Positions 44,363 through 53,084 of a stretch of DNA of 64,000 nucleotides are shown here, piece after piece. The stretch is taken from positions 1 to 64,000 of the forward strand of contig NZ_AUDY01000004.1 of NCBI RefSeq assembly GCF_000425705.1, in the 5' to 3' direction. The DNA is from Halobacillus kuroshimensis DSM 18393. Its GTDB lineage: Bacteria; Bacillota; Bacilli; Bacillales; Halobacillaceae. The first letter of the stretch is position 1, and the number at the start of each line of letters is the position of its first letter. Position numbers and translations under genes: made by a program. The notes under the pieces were generated by a model. It made no database searches and was not told where the DNA came from. It was given only the letters and a program-made list of their open reading frames with translations.

Positions 44363-44917
44363 CTACCCTTGATGCTCCAAGAGAATTCCTGCTTCTTTAA
44401 GAGCCTGTTCTGCTTCATCCAGTGCTTCCCTGCTCTCTGCAGCAATCGTATGCGTATGGATGCCGCCCGTAAGCTCCAATAAAAAGGGAGCATTGGTGGA
44501 ACGGACTTTTTCAATGAACTTCTTTACATCCCGGCGGTTTGCCACTTGAAGCCTTGCGGTCAAATCCCCGTATACCGGGTGCTCTACGACGACGTCCCGG
44601 ACGTGGACACCGTGATCCACCAGGATATTCAATTCATTTTCTGTCTCGCTGCCTTCGTGCTGACACACAATGGTCCGCTGATAAGCCAGATCTTCTTTCG
44701 CCTCTGACATATACATGTAGCCTTGACTGGTAGCCACAATCGGTTCGTTCCCCGCTTTCAAAAGGGAAACGTCGCCGACAATTACCTGTCTCGTTACATT
44801 CATTTCTTCAGCTAGAGCACTGCCCGTAATCGGCATCCCCCGCTGCTTCAACAGGGTGAGGATGTACTCCCGCCGTTCATTTGCTTTCATTTTCTTAGAA
44901 GATTGACTCATAGACAT
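44363..44917 (-). CDS. niaR: Niacin-responsive NAD-biosynthesis repressor (NiaR/YrxA)
   Basis: 184 aa. N-terminal winged helix (RREYILTLLKQRGMPITGSALAEEMNVTRQVIVGDVSLLK) and C-terminal 3H domain, named for three conserved His; here DHGVHVRDVVVEHPVYGDLTARL and GGIHTHTI are visible. Binds nicotinic acid and represses NAD synthesis or niacin uptake genes (family knowledge). No nad or niaP gene is in the window. The frame begins upstream at 44959; ATG 44917 after GAAGGGG is preferred. Confidence 0.9.
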   Translation of the reverse strand: MSMSQSSKKMKANERREYILTLLKQRGMPITGSALAEEMNVTRQVIVGDVSLLKAGNEPIVATSQGYMYMSEAKEDLAYQRTIVCQHEGSETENELNILVDHGVHVRDVVVEHPVYGDLTARLQVANRRDVKKFIEKVRSTNAPFLLELTGGIHTHTIAAESREALDEAEQALKEAGILLEHQG

Positions 44918-44988
44918 GACCCCTTCGTGCAAATTACGTATCCTTATCTTACCATACAAAAATAGTGTTCAGGAAGCTTGGCAGGGCC

Positions 44989-46458
44989 TCACCCCTGCTC
45001 AAGCGTCCATCCTGACAAATTCCACTTTTCAATGGAGAAGGTGCTCTCCCCAAGAGAAGTAAACAAAATATGCTCTTCTTCCGGCTGAGGGAAAATCCGT
45101 GAGGTGAACACTTCCTCGCCCCCGTTCACGAAAATTTCCAGGCTTGATGTATCCGCAAAGATACGTAAGCTTTCCAACGGACGCTCAAGACGGACTCTCC
45201 GGAATTCCGTTTCGGAATGCTCATCCAGACGTGGACGCGATAAGGTAAGGATGCCATTTCTATAACTGAAGGAGGCATACTGGTAGAATTCCAGCGCAAA
45301 CTGATCCCCGAGCTTTTCAAATTCAAGGTTAAGCTCTATGGACCGCCCTTCCACGCCTCTCACAGCTTTCTGATCATTTTCAATTGTGATGGACGAATGC
45401 AGAAGGACCGGCCCTCTCATTTCCTGCAGTTCCTCCACCGGGGACTGAATCAGCTGTCCATCCCTCCATGTCAATTCCCGCGGAAGCGTCAGGGCATGTA
45501 TCCAATGGTTATCGACCGTTGGGTGAGCCTCCTCCCATTGATCAGGCACTCCCATCCATCCGACAAGGAGGCGTCTCCCCTGCTCATCCTCCATCGTCTG
45601 CGGAGCATAAAATTCAAATCCTCGGTCCAGTTCCTTAAAGGGGCCGTGATCGAAGGTTCCTGCCTCATAATCCAAACTTCCGGTGAAAAATCCACTCTGA
45701 TAAGTGTTGGCATAATCCATCCCATCCGGGTCAAGCCCCTGTGGAGAAACAATCAATACATCCCGGCCGTTCAAATGAAAGAAATCCGGGCATTCCCACA
45801 TATAACCGAACGCTTTCAGCGGCCCTTGGAAACTCCCTGCGGCAGGTCCGATAAACTCCCAGTTTTCCAGGTCCGGTGATTGATATAATAACACCTGCCC
45901 CTGCCTGGCTTCCGTCTGTGCCCCGACGACCATGTACCACTTTCCTTCATGATGCCACACTTTAGGATCCCGAAAATGACTGGTATACCCTTCAGGACGC
46001 TCTGCGACGACACCTTTTTTCGTGAAGGTCATTCCGTCACTCGAAACGGCCAGGCACTGATACTCCTCTTCAGGCTCTCCATCACCATCTATATTCCCTG
46101 TATAGAAAAGATGCAGCTGATCATCCGATACGACAGCACTCCCTGAGAATGCCCCGTCCTTATCAAACCATTCGGACGGCGTAAGTGCAGGCTTTTGCTC
46201 TGTCCAGTGGATAAGATCCCTGGATGTCCGATGTCCCCAGAACTTGGCCCCGTGGCCTGTATGGAAAGGCATCCACTGATAAAACAAGTGGTAGGTCCCG
46301 TTCCACTGGATCCATCCGTTCGGATCATTCATCAATCCTGCTGCAGGCATATGGTGGTACGTGAGGCGGTAAGGGTCATTTTCCACACTCTCTTTGTTTT
46401 TACGTACTTCCGCTTCTACAAGTTCTCTCAGTTCCTCTTCACGCTCCGTCAATGTCAT
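44989..46458 (-). CDS. scrB: Sucrose-6-phosphate hydrolase (GH32)
   Basis: 489 aa. Splits sucrose-6-phosphate, delivered by a PTS, into glucose-6-phosphate and fructose. Five-bladed propeller motifs: nucleophile Asp in GLMNDPNGW (about residue 44), FSGSAV, FRDPKVW (transition-state Asp), and acid/base Glu in MWECPDFF; the last 130 residues form the beta-sandwich. ATG 46458 sits only 3 nt after GAGGGG; TTG 46452 has better spacing. Promoter and a cre-like word lie upstream. A PTS IIA gene is next, but no sucrose-specific IIBC gene. Confidence 0.92.
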   Translation of the reverse strand: MTLTEREEELRELVEAEVRKNKESVENDPYRLTYHHMPAAGLMNDPNGWIQWNGTYHLFYQWMPFHTGHGAKFWGHRTSRDLIHWTEQKPALTPSEWFDKDGAFSGSAVVSDDQLHLFYTGNIDGDGEPEEEYQCLAVSSDGMTFTKKGVVAERPEGYTSHFRDPKVWHHEGKWYMVVGAQTEARQGQVLLYQSPDLENWEFIGPAAGSFQGPLKAFGYMWECPDFFHLNGRDVLIVSPQGLDPDGMDYANTYQSGFFTGSLDYEAGTFDHGPFKELDRGFEFYAPQTMEDEQGRRLLVGWMGVPDQWEEAHPTVDNHWIHALTLPRELTWRDGQLIQSPVEELQEMRGPVLLHSSITIENDQKAVRGVEGRSIELNLEFEKLGDQFALEFYQYASFSYRNGILTLSRPRLDEHSETEFRRVRLERPLESLRIFADTSSLEIFVNGGEEVFTSRIFPQPEEEHILFTSLGESTFSIEKWNLSGWTLEQG

Positions 46459-46504
46459 CCCCCTCTATGTATAAATACGGCCTATCACCTGATTCTTTCC
46501 ACCT

Positions 46505-46533
46505 ATTATATAGCGTTTTCTATCTATTTTCCA
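46505..46533 (-). promoter_or_regulatory. scrB promoter with cre-like operator
   Basis: Minus strand: TGGAAA (46528-46533), 17-nt spacer, TATAAT (46505-46510). The spacer contains AGAAAACGCTATAT, with the AAACG-CT core of cre/LacI operators but three mismatches to the full pattern. Confidence 0.6.
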
Positions 46534-46621
46534 TTCATATCCCAGCAGATGAGCACGAGCCGACAACCATGCTTCTCCCTGAAGCTTGCTTTGTTTCTTC
46601 AGGTATTCTGCATAAAAAAAG

Positions 46622-46658
46622 AAAAAAGCCTAAAACACCAGAGTATTTTAGGCTTTTC
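46622..46658 (-). terminator. Terminator of the PTS IIA gene
   Basis: AAAAGCCTAAAA / TTTTAGGCTTTT stem, T run on the minus strand. Confidence 0.88.
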
Positions 46659-46661
46659 CTA

Positions 46662-47156
46662 TTACTTCGTCGTTAAGACAGCCACTGTAGACTGACCGGC
46701 TTCTGCATGATCACTGTACGATGGTTCAAAAGAGTCGATGATATCGTCATAGTTGGTAATGATGACAGGAGTAATCGTGCTCTTCGCTTTTTCCTTAACC
46801 AGATTCATATCAAATGTGATCAAATGGTCTCCAGCCTTCACCTGGTCTCCAGCTTTCACGTGACCTTCGAAACCTTCCCCTTCCATTGATACAGTTTCAA
46901 GACCGATGTGGACAAGGACTTCAACACCGGACTTCGTTTTGATCCCTACGGCATGGTTGGTCGGGAACAGTTGAACGATTTCTCCGGATACAGGACTGAC
47001 CACTTTTCCATCTGCAGGTTCAATTGCAACACCATCACCCATCATACGCTGGCTGAATACAGGGTCGTCCACTTCATCAAGCGCGACAACTTTCCCGCTG
47101 ACAGGAGCAGTAAGCTGCTCTTCTTCATTTTTTTTACCGAATAATTTTTTAAACAT
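46662..47156 (-). CDS. PTS glucose-type enzyme IIA (EIIA-Glc/Crr)
   Basis: 164 aa. Transfers phosphate from HPr to a sugar-specific IICB. The domain shows TAPVSGKVVALDEVDDPVFSQ at residues 16-36, His68 in FPTNHAVGIKT and the phospho-accepting His83 in VLVHIGLETV. It is a free-standing IIA, which suits IIBC proteins lacking their own IIA, such as many sucrose or trehalose transporters (inference). ATG after AAGGACGG. Single gene between scrB and the methionine gamma-lyase gene. Confidence 0.93.
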   Translation of the reverse strand: MFKKLFGKKNEEEQLTAPVSGKVVALDEVDDPVFSQRMMGDGVAIEPADGKVVSPVSGEIVQLFPTNHAVGIKTKSGVEVLVHIGLETVSMEGEGFEGHVKAGDQVKAGDHLITFDMNLVKEKAKSTITPVIITNYDDIIDSFEPSYSDHAEAGQSTVAVLTTK

Positions 47157-47263
47157 ACGGCACCGTCCTTTATGATTTTATAAATGTTAAAGATAGTTTC
47201 ACGGTTGTTCATGAAGCTACTTTTACTTTTCCCTGCACCGGAAAGGATAAACGCCGAACAAAA

Positions 47264-47294
47264 CAAAAAAGCCGGACAGGTGTCACGGCTTTGA
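47264..47294 (-). terminator. Terminator of the methionine gamma-lyase gene
   Basis: AAAGCCG...CGGCTTTTTTG on the minus strand, with a 12-nt loop that can pair further. Confidence 0.75.
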
Positions 47295-47302
47295 CGCGTT
47301 CA

Positions 47303-48481
47303 TCAATCTTCCGAGAGGGACTGATATAAATCATACCAAATATCGTCGACGGCTTCGAGTCCGACGGATATACGGATAAGCGATTCGTGAATGCCCATGG
47401 CGTTCCTCTGCTCTTCAGGAACGACCGCATGAGTCATGGTAGCGGGATGCTGGATCAATGTCTCGGCATCTCCCAGACTGACCGCAATCTTAATGAGGTT
47501 TAACCGGTTGATGAATTGTTCCGCTTCTTCCCGTCCTCCGTTCAATTCAAATGCGATGACTCCCCCTCCGGTCTTCATTTGATTTTGTACAATCGCGGTC
47601 TGCCTGTCATCCGCAAAGCCCGGATAATACACGTGCTTCACTCTCGGATGACGAATCAGACGAGCTGCTATTTCAGACGCATTCGCACTATGGCGATCCA
47701 TGCGGAGGTGCATTGTTTTCATTCCTCTGATCAACAGCCACGCATCAAATGGAGATAAGATACCGCCAATGTCCTTCTGCTGGGAAGAAGCAAGCTTCTC
47801 CATAAACGAGTGACTGCCTACGACGACACCGGCTACGACATCACCGTGTCCTCCTATATATTTCGTAGCACTGTGAACGACAACGTCGCACCCAAGTTCG
47901 AGCGGTCTTTGAAGATAAGGCGTGCAGAACGTATTATCAACAACAACCGGGATGCGAGACAAAGAGGCTGTCCGTGACACCATCTCCAAATCTATGACTT
48001 TCATCGTTGGATTTATCGGCGTTTCTACGAAAATACAGGCCGTACGATTTGTTATCGTCTGCTTCAGTTCCTCCTCTGTCTCCATGGAACAGAAGTCATG
48101 AGTAATCCCATATTTCTCTTCCATCATCTTGAGCAGGCCGTACGTACACCCATACAGACCATTGGAGCAGACAATATGGTCACCGGCTTTTGTAAGCGCA
48201 ATTAGGACAGCCGACACAGCCGCCATACCGGATGCAAAGGCAAGTCCCTTCCCGCCACCTTCCAAAGCGGCCATTCGTTCTTCAAACTGGGCGACGGTTG
48301 GGTTGCCCAGCCTGGAATAAATATAGCCCTGCTCCTCACCGGCAAACCTGCGCGCCCCTTCCTGTGCGGAAGCAAATGAAAACGTAGAGGTTTGATAGAT
48401 CGGGGTGGTCAGGCTCCCTGTTTCATTATGTCCAGCCTGCTCATTGTGAATCATCTTTGTTTCCATATGTGTCTTTTTCAT
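47303..48481 (-). CDS. Methionine gamma-lyase (Cys/Met metabolism PLP family)
   Basis: 392 aa. Cleaves methionine to methanethiol, 2-oxobutyrate and ammonia. PLP lysine is Lys207 in HSATKYIGGHGD. The stretch GLYGCTYGLL carries Cys112, equivalent to the active-site Cys116 that marks methionine gamma-lyases over cystathionine gamma-synthases and lyases; YSRLGNPT and VDNTFCTPYLQRP are also typical. A cystathionine gamma-lyase activity cannot be excluded. A perfect cre overlaps its promoter, so glucose should repress it. ATG after GGGAAGGG. Confidence 0.85.
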   Translation of the reverse strand: MKKTHMETKMIHNEQAGHNETGSLTTPIYQTSTFSFASAQEGARRFAGEEQGYIYSRLGNPTVAQFEERMAALEGGGKGLAFASGMAAVSAVLIALTKAGDHIVCSNGLYGCTYGLLKMMEEKYGITHDFCSMETEEELKQTITNRTACIFVETPINPTMKVIDLEMVSRTASLSRIPVVVDNTFCTPYLQRPLELGCDVVVHSATKYIGGHGDVVAGVVVGSHSFMEKLASSQQKDIGGILSPFDAWLLIRGMKTMHLRMDRHSANASEIAARLIRHPRVKHVYYPGFADDRQTAIVQNQMKTGGGVIAFELNGGREEAEQFINRLNLIKIAVSLGDAETLIQHPATMTHAVVPEEQRNAMGIHESLIRISVGLEAVDDIWYDLYQSLSED

Positions 48482-48502
48482 AACCCTTCCCCTTCCCTTT
48501 TC

Positions 48503-48516
48503 TGTAAGCGTTTACA
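48503..48516 (-). promoter_or_regulatory. Perfect cre (CcpA site) at the methionine gamma-lyase promoter
   Basis: TGTAAACGCTTACA on the minus strand (TGTAAGCGTTTACA on the plus) fits TGWAANCGNTNWCA at all 14 positions and is palindromic. A TTGATA-like -35 lies just upstream, so binding should block transcription. Confidence 0.88.
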
Positions 48517-48570
48517 TTAATAGTTTATCAAAAAAGGAGGGAAAAGGCTCCCCCCTTCCTACTATATTCA

Positions 48571-49851
48571 TCACAGAGACTCTTGTTCTTCCACATCGTC
48601 TCCGTCCTTATATTCATTGAAATATTCATGAAAGAGCCGCTCTGCCCATGCAGCCGCACGACCATAACATTCAAACAGCTGGGAAAGAGTAAGAGGAAAA
48701 TCAGTCAGCCGCTCCAGCCAATCAAAATCAGCCGCTTCCAGCTTTACAGCAATATCCAGAAGTTTTCTGTATGTATTGTTCTCTCCACGAAAAGCTTCTT
48801 TAATCTCTTCTGCAAGCGGCAGCGGTTCGATCGTTTCCAGCGAAGGGCGCTGGGTAAGAACATCGATTAATGACATAAATCCTGTAAGAAAATAACCCTC
48901 TGCTTTTTCCTTCGTATAGATTTTCACAGCCATCTATTCACACATCTTCGCTCGTACAAGACTTGTTTTCACAATAAGCCTGGTATGAGCAGACTTTGCA
49001 GGAATGGTCTGGTCCACAGACAGCACATACAGCCACTTCTTCAAGGATTCTGTTCCAAGCAGCATAACCGCCTGTTTAATGGACTCGACTGGAATTTTCG
49101 ACTCGCGCCGTGATGTGTTTATCAGTCTGAGAAGTTTATAGGTGAGGGCCGGGTCCTGTTCGAGGATTTTCGTAATGCGTTCCATATCGATGTCTTCATC
49201 CGCTGTCGATAGTTCCATCAGCATTTGAACGTATGTGGAGGTGAAAAAAGGAATGTCCACCCCTTTTACGATGTCAGGTCTGCTGTAATAAAAACCCTGG
49301 AAAAGTTCAAAACCTTCCTGAAGGCACCGCTCATGCTCTTCTCTGGTTTCCACTTTTTCAGCCAGCAGCCGGATGTTGTAATTTCCGGCAAGCGCCATGA
49401 TCTTTCTGCGGTTCTCTTCTGTAACCATACGGATATCCACCTTAATGATATCCACGTAATGAAGCAGCTCGAAAATAGAGGCTCTTTCCGGGTCGATAAA
49501 GTCGTCAAGAGCAATGGTGTACCCTTTTGATTTCAACTCACGGCACACCTGGATCATCTCGAAACTGAATGACACATCCTCAAGAATCTCAACGACCAAT
49601 TCTTCAGGGGCGAAGTATGCCGGAATTTTTTCCAACAACAGATCCTCCGTGAAATTAATAAAGCAGGGCTTATGATTGGACAACCGTTCCAGTCCGATTG
49701 TAACGAAACTGTTCATCAGCACGTCCGATGTTGCCTTGTTCTCATCCATGGGCACAAACCGGTTTTCCTCACTATTCCGGTATAGAAGCTCATAGGCGTA
49801 CACATCATCCTCCACCGTCAAAATCGGCTGTCGGGCCACAAATACTTCCAT
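48571..49851 (-). pseudogene. yuxH: YuxH-type EAL-HDOD protein gene interrupted by an in-frame amber codon
   Basis: Two frames lie end to end in the same reading frame: 48934-49851 (305 aa) and 48571-48933 (120 aa), split only by TAG at 48934-48936 followed at once by ATG. Together they make 425 codons, close to the roughly 410 aa of YuxH. The first part has the degenerate EAL domain (FVARQPILTVEDDVYAYELLYR, FINFTEDLL, ALDDFIDPE) and the start of HDOD (ILEQDPALTYKLLRLINTS). The second continues HDOD (GYFLTGFMSLIDVL). No ribosome site precedes the second part. Start at ATG 49851 after GAGGTGA rather than GTG 49863. A single C-to-T change (CAG to TAG) would explain it. Confidence 0.85.
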
Positions 49852-49889
49852 CCTGTTTATCACCTCAATCTGATTCCATATACCTACTG

Positions 49890-49918
49890 ATTATACTACA
49901 AAATTTTCCATACAGGGG
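49890..49918 (-). promoter_or_regulatory. yuxH promoter abutting a poly-G/C tract
   Basis: Minus strand: TATAAT at 49890-49895; the -35 place with a 17-nt spacer (49913-49918) reads CCCCTG and is formed by the end of the homopolymer. Confidence 0.6.
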
Positions 49919-49927
49919 GGGGGGGGG
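49915..49927. repeat. 13-G homopolymer tract
   Basis: Thirteen consecutive G on the plus strand in the divergent intergenic region between yuxH and the Rieske flavoprotein gene. The right end merges with a GGGCAGG/CCTGCCC hairpin (about 49925-49944). Such tracts change length easily. Confidence 0.9.
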
Positions 49928-50049
49928 CAGGTACAAGCCTGCCCGACCATTTTTTCCTGCGGATTGTCGAAAACTTATCCTTCTTCCAGATACATGATTT
50001 GGTAAGGAAAGGAAACACTGAAAGAAAAGCATCTCTCAGGAGGGTTTCT

Positions 50050-51636
50050 ATGACACAATTTGAACAGTGGACACAACCTGAACCACTATGGAGAGAAGAT
50101 ACATCCTTGTCTTCCTATGAACCGTTAAAAGAAGATACATCTGCGGAAGTTGCTGTCATCGGCGGTGGTATTACCGGAATAACGACGGCTTATCTGCTGG
50201 CCAAAACCGGGAGAAAAGTCATTCTTCTGGAAGCGGACCGATTAATCAACGGCACCTCCGGACATACGACAGCCAAAGTAACGGCCCAGCACGGATTAAT
50301 CTATCACGAGTTGATTAAACACTTTGGTGAGGAGTCCGCCTCCCTCTATTACCAGGCACAGACAAAGGCCCTCCAAACGATGAAAGAATGGGTCGATAAG
50401 TACAATATCGCCTGTGACTGGGCGGAAGAAGACGCTTTTTTATTCGCAACCACCTCTAAAGGAGCATTGAAACTGGACAAGGAGTACGAAGCCTATCAGA
50501 AGTTGGACATTCCCGGCGGTACCGGGAATGAACTCCCTTTCAGCATGGATGCTGAAAAGACACTTCGCATGAGAAACCAGGCGCGGTTCCACCCAGTGAA
50601 ATATCTGAAAGCCATCGCTGAGGAGTTTGTGAGACTTGGAGGAGAAATTTACGAACAAACGAAAGCGGTCGACGTTACTGAGAAAGACCGTCTTGAAATT
50701 AAAACCGGCGGCGGGTCCGTCGTGTCCTGCGAGAAGATGGTCTCCTGCAGCCATTTCCCTTTTTATGATGGAAAAGGCCTGTACTTTTCCCGCATGTATG
50801 CGGAAAGATCCTACGTGATCGCTGTCGAACCCGAGCGTGAAGTTCCTGAGGGCATGTACCTGTCCATCGACGAACCGAAACGCTCGATCCGCACGGCTGA
50901 GTACAACGGAAAAAATGTACTCATCATCGGTGGAGAAAGTCATAAAACCGGCCAGGGGATCGATACCAGCTTCCATTACCGGGCTCTCGAAGAGTTTGCT
51001 GCCGTGACGTTCGGCATCAGGAAGAAGCTCTTCCAATGGTCTGCCCAGGATTTGACGACGCTCGATAAGGTTCCTTATATCGGACCGATCACCCGGAAAA
51101 ATGACCGGATTTTTATTGCGACCGGTTTCCGAAAATGGGGCATGACAAATGGAACACTGGCTGCCCAGCTGATTACCGATTATGTATGCGGGGAAACCTC
51201 CTTGTTCCACGAGCTTTTCAAACCATCCCGTTTCAAGTCAGATCCAAGTATGAAGCAGTTCATTTCCCAGAACTTCGATGTAGCCGCCCACCTGGTGGAA
51301 GGAAAAGTCGAACTGGTGGAAGATAAACCGAACCGTTTAAAGAAGGGAGAAGGAATGGTTGTCCAGTGGAAAGGCCAGAGAGCTGGTGCATTCAGAGATG
51401 AGGAGGGGCAGCTTCACGTCCTGGATACCACCTGTACCCACCTTGGATGTGAAGTCGAATGGAACAGTGCGGAACACTCCTGGGACTGCCCGTGTCATGG
51501 GTCGCGCTTTTCCTATGATGGTTCTGTCATGGAAGGACCGGCCGACCAGCCTCTTCTGAGAATAGCGATCGACAACCATGCGGAACTCCCGTTTCAAAAC
51601 CTTGATGATGCAGACCGGCCTCAGGATACGCCATAA
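50050..51636 (+). CDS. FAD-dependent oxidoreductase with C-terminal Rieske domain
   Basis: 528 aa. A DAO-type flavin domain (VIGGGITGITTAYLLAKTG, about residues 36-54; GTSGHTTAKVTAQHG about 73-87) occupies residues 1 to about 420. The last 100 residues are a Rieske domain with both 2Fe-2S motifs: CTHLGCEVEW and CPCHGSRFSYDG. The domain order is known from a Bacillus family (YhfW type) of unknown substrate. ATG 50050 with GGAGGG; the longer frame from 49999 has no site. Monocistronic. Confidence 0.92.
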   Translation: MTQFEQWTQPEPLWREDTSLSSYEPLKEDTSAEVAVIGGGITGITTAYLLAKTGRKVILLEADRLINGTSGHTTAKVTAQHGLIYHELIKHFGEESASLYYQAQTKALQTMKEWVDKYNIACDWAEEDAFLFATTSKGALKLDKEYEAYQKLDIPGGTGNELPFSMDAEKTLRMRNQARFHPVKYLKAIAEEFVRLGGEIYEQTKAVDVTEKDRLEIKTGGGSVVSCEKMVSCSHFPFYDGKGLYFSRMYAERSYVIAVEPEREVPEGMYLSIDEPKRSIRTAEYNGKNVLIIGGESHKTGQGIDTSFHYRALEEFAAVTFGIRKKLFQWSAQDLTTLDKVPYIGPITRKNDRIFIATGFRKWGMTNGTLAAQLITDYVCGETSLFHELFKPSRFKSDPSMKQFISQNFDVAAHLVEGKVELVEDKPNRLKKGEGMVVQWKGQRAGAFRDEEGQLHVLDTTCTHLGCEVEWNSAEHSWDCPCHGSRFSYDGSVMEGPADQPLLRIAIDNHAELPFQNLDDADRPQDTP

Positions 51637-51655
51637 TCAATGACAAACGTGTCAC

Positions 51656-51695
51656 CGCTTGTAGAGAAACCCTGTGTTTATCTACAAGCTTTTCT
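51656..51695 (+). terminator. Terminator of the Rieske flavoprotein gene
   Basis: GCTTGTAGA / TCTACAAGC stem followed by TTTTC. The left arm, GCTTGTAGAGAAACC, occurs again at 52830-52844. Confidence 0.75.
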
Positions 51696-51892
51696 CATGC
51701 TTCCAGATGACCGGAGGCCGCATCCACTGGTCAGCCACACGTATCCTTCGGAGAAACCAGTGGCCGGCCTATACTTTTCAATCATCTAAAAACCCACGCT
51801 TCTTCAGAGCTTTTCCTTCCATCCTGTTCTGCAAATGGTGCTATAATGATTCGGACGTACATCGATCAGTTTTCGTAGAAAGGAGGACAGAG

Positions 51893-52798
51893 ATGGAAAA
51901 TGATCAAAAACTAGGAATCATTTATACAGCCGGGGCCTATATTTTATGGGGCATTCTTCCGATTTACTGGAAATGGATTCAGGAAATTTCCGCCTATGAG
52001 ATTCTTGCCCACCGCATCGTCTGGTCGTTTGTCTTTATGACGCTGATCATTTTGGTTCTTCAAAAACAGCAGGCGTTTTTCAAGGAATGCCGCCGCATTT
52101 TAACGAATAAGCGGCAGATGATCGGAATTACACTGGCATCTGTGACCATCAGTATCAACTGGGTGACCTACATACTTGCTGTCAATACCAATCACGTGGT
52201 TGAAGCCAGTCTCGGCTATTACATTAATCCGCTGGTCAGCATTCTGCTCGGCATGATTTTCCTTCAGGAACGCTTCTCGAAAGCCCAGTGGATCGCTTTC
52301 GCTCTCGCTGGAACAGGCGTGCTTTATATGACACTAAAGTTCGGCTCCGTCCCCTGGCTTGCCCTGCTGCTGGCCTTCAGCTTCGGGACATACGGCCTGC
52401 TGAAAAAACTGGTGCCGTTGAACGCCATGTTTGGTCTGACCATTGAAACGTTCATCGTTACACCAGCTGCGCTTTTCTTCCTGCTCCAACAGCAAAGCGG
52501 ACAGTGGGCATCTGTAGAATGGGGATCGCTCACAGCACTCCTTGTCTTCGGCGCTGGAGTCGTTACCGCTGTCCCGTTACTTCTATTCTCAGCGGGGGCT
52601 AAACGGATTCCACTTTCCATGGTGGGTTTTTTACAGTATTTCGCGCCAACGATTATGCTGTTCATCGGAGTATTCCTCTATGACGAACCATTCACATCGG
52701 TGCATGGCGTTGCCTTTACATTCATCTGGGCAGGACTTGCCGTTTATACGATGGCGCGCATGAAACGCATGAAGAAATACGAACCGAAAGTCACATAA
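51893..52798 (+). CDS. rarD: EamA/DMT-family transporter RarD
   Basis: 301 aa, ten predicted membrane helices (two EamA units). The RarD branch is recognised by GIIYTAGAYILWGILPIYWKW at the start, AHRIVWSFVFM (about residue 43) and SLGYYINPLVSILLG (about 104-118). The exported compound is unknown; E. coli RarD relates to chloramphenicol sensitivity. ATG 51893 follows AAAGGAGGACAG. A TATAAT at 51842 probably belongs to its promoter. The longer frame from 51674 crosses that promoter. Confidence 0.92.
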   Translation: MENDQKLGIIYTAGAYILWGILPIYWKWIQEISAYEILAHRIVWSFVFMTLIILVLQKQQAFFKECRRILTNKRQMIGITLASVTISINWVTYILAVNTNHVVEASLGYYINPLVSILLGMIFLQERFSKAQWIAFALAGTGVLYMTLKFGSVPWLALLLAFSFGTYGLLKKLVPLNAMFGLTIETFIVTPAALFFLLQQQSGQWASVEWGSLTALLVFGAGVVTAVPLLLFSAGAKRIPLSMVGFLQYFAPTIMLFIGVFLYDEPFTSVHGVAFTFIWAGLAVYTMARMKRMKKYEPKVT

Positions 52799-52830
52799 AA
52801 AGGTGTTCTCCTATAGAGAACACCTTTCAG
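52797..52830 (+). terminator. Terminator of rarD
   Basis: AAAGGTGTTCTC / GAGAACACCTTT stem with a 5-nt loop; only a short T run follows. Confidence 0.7.
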
Positions 52831-52904
52831 CTTGTAGAGAAACCTTTTTTCTAGTGACCCCAAAGGAGCGATCACCAATACTTGGTCATGGATAGGACTT
52901 TCCC

Positions 52905-53084
52905 CACGCAGGCGGCAGTGACGCCTGCGGGAACAGTGCGAGCCGAAGATCCACTTGGTCAAATGGTTTTTTTGATCAAGTTAGCTGAGGCCGTGCCTCG
53001 GCAAGCATCCACCGATAAGCGGAACGTGCCCTCTCAACATGACATACGCACAACTCTAACTGGATAGGACGAACTTTTTCTACC
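52905..53084 (+). repeat. Structured interspersed repeat, copy 3
   Basis: Core 52911-53025 with the tail ACAACTCTAACTGG ... CTTTTTCTAC shared with copy 1. The inner stem is ACTTGGTCAAA/TTTGATCAAGT, 11 pairs with one G-T; compared with copy 2 its last pair changed from G-C to A-T, a compensatory change. The outer CGGTGG arm is lost. The tail ends inside the downstream flavoprotein gene and its CTA supplies that gene's TAG stop (53080-53082). Confidence 0.82.

Noticed and set aside
50440-51210. 256-codon open frame antisense to the Rieske flavoprotein gene
   Set aside because: Shadow of a well-supported gene; no start signal or domain.
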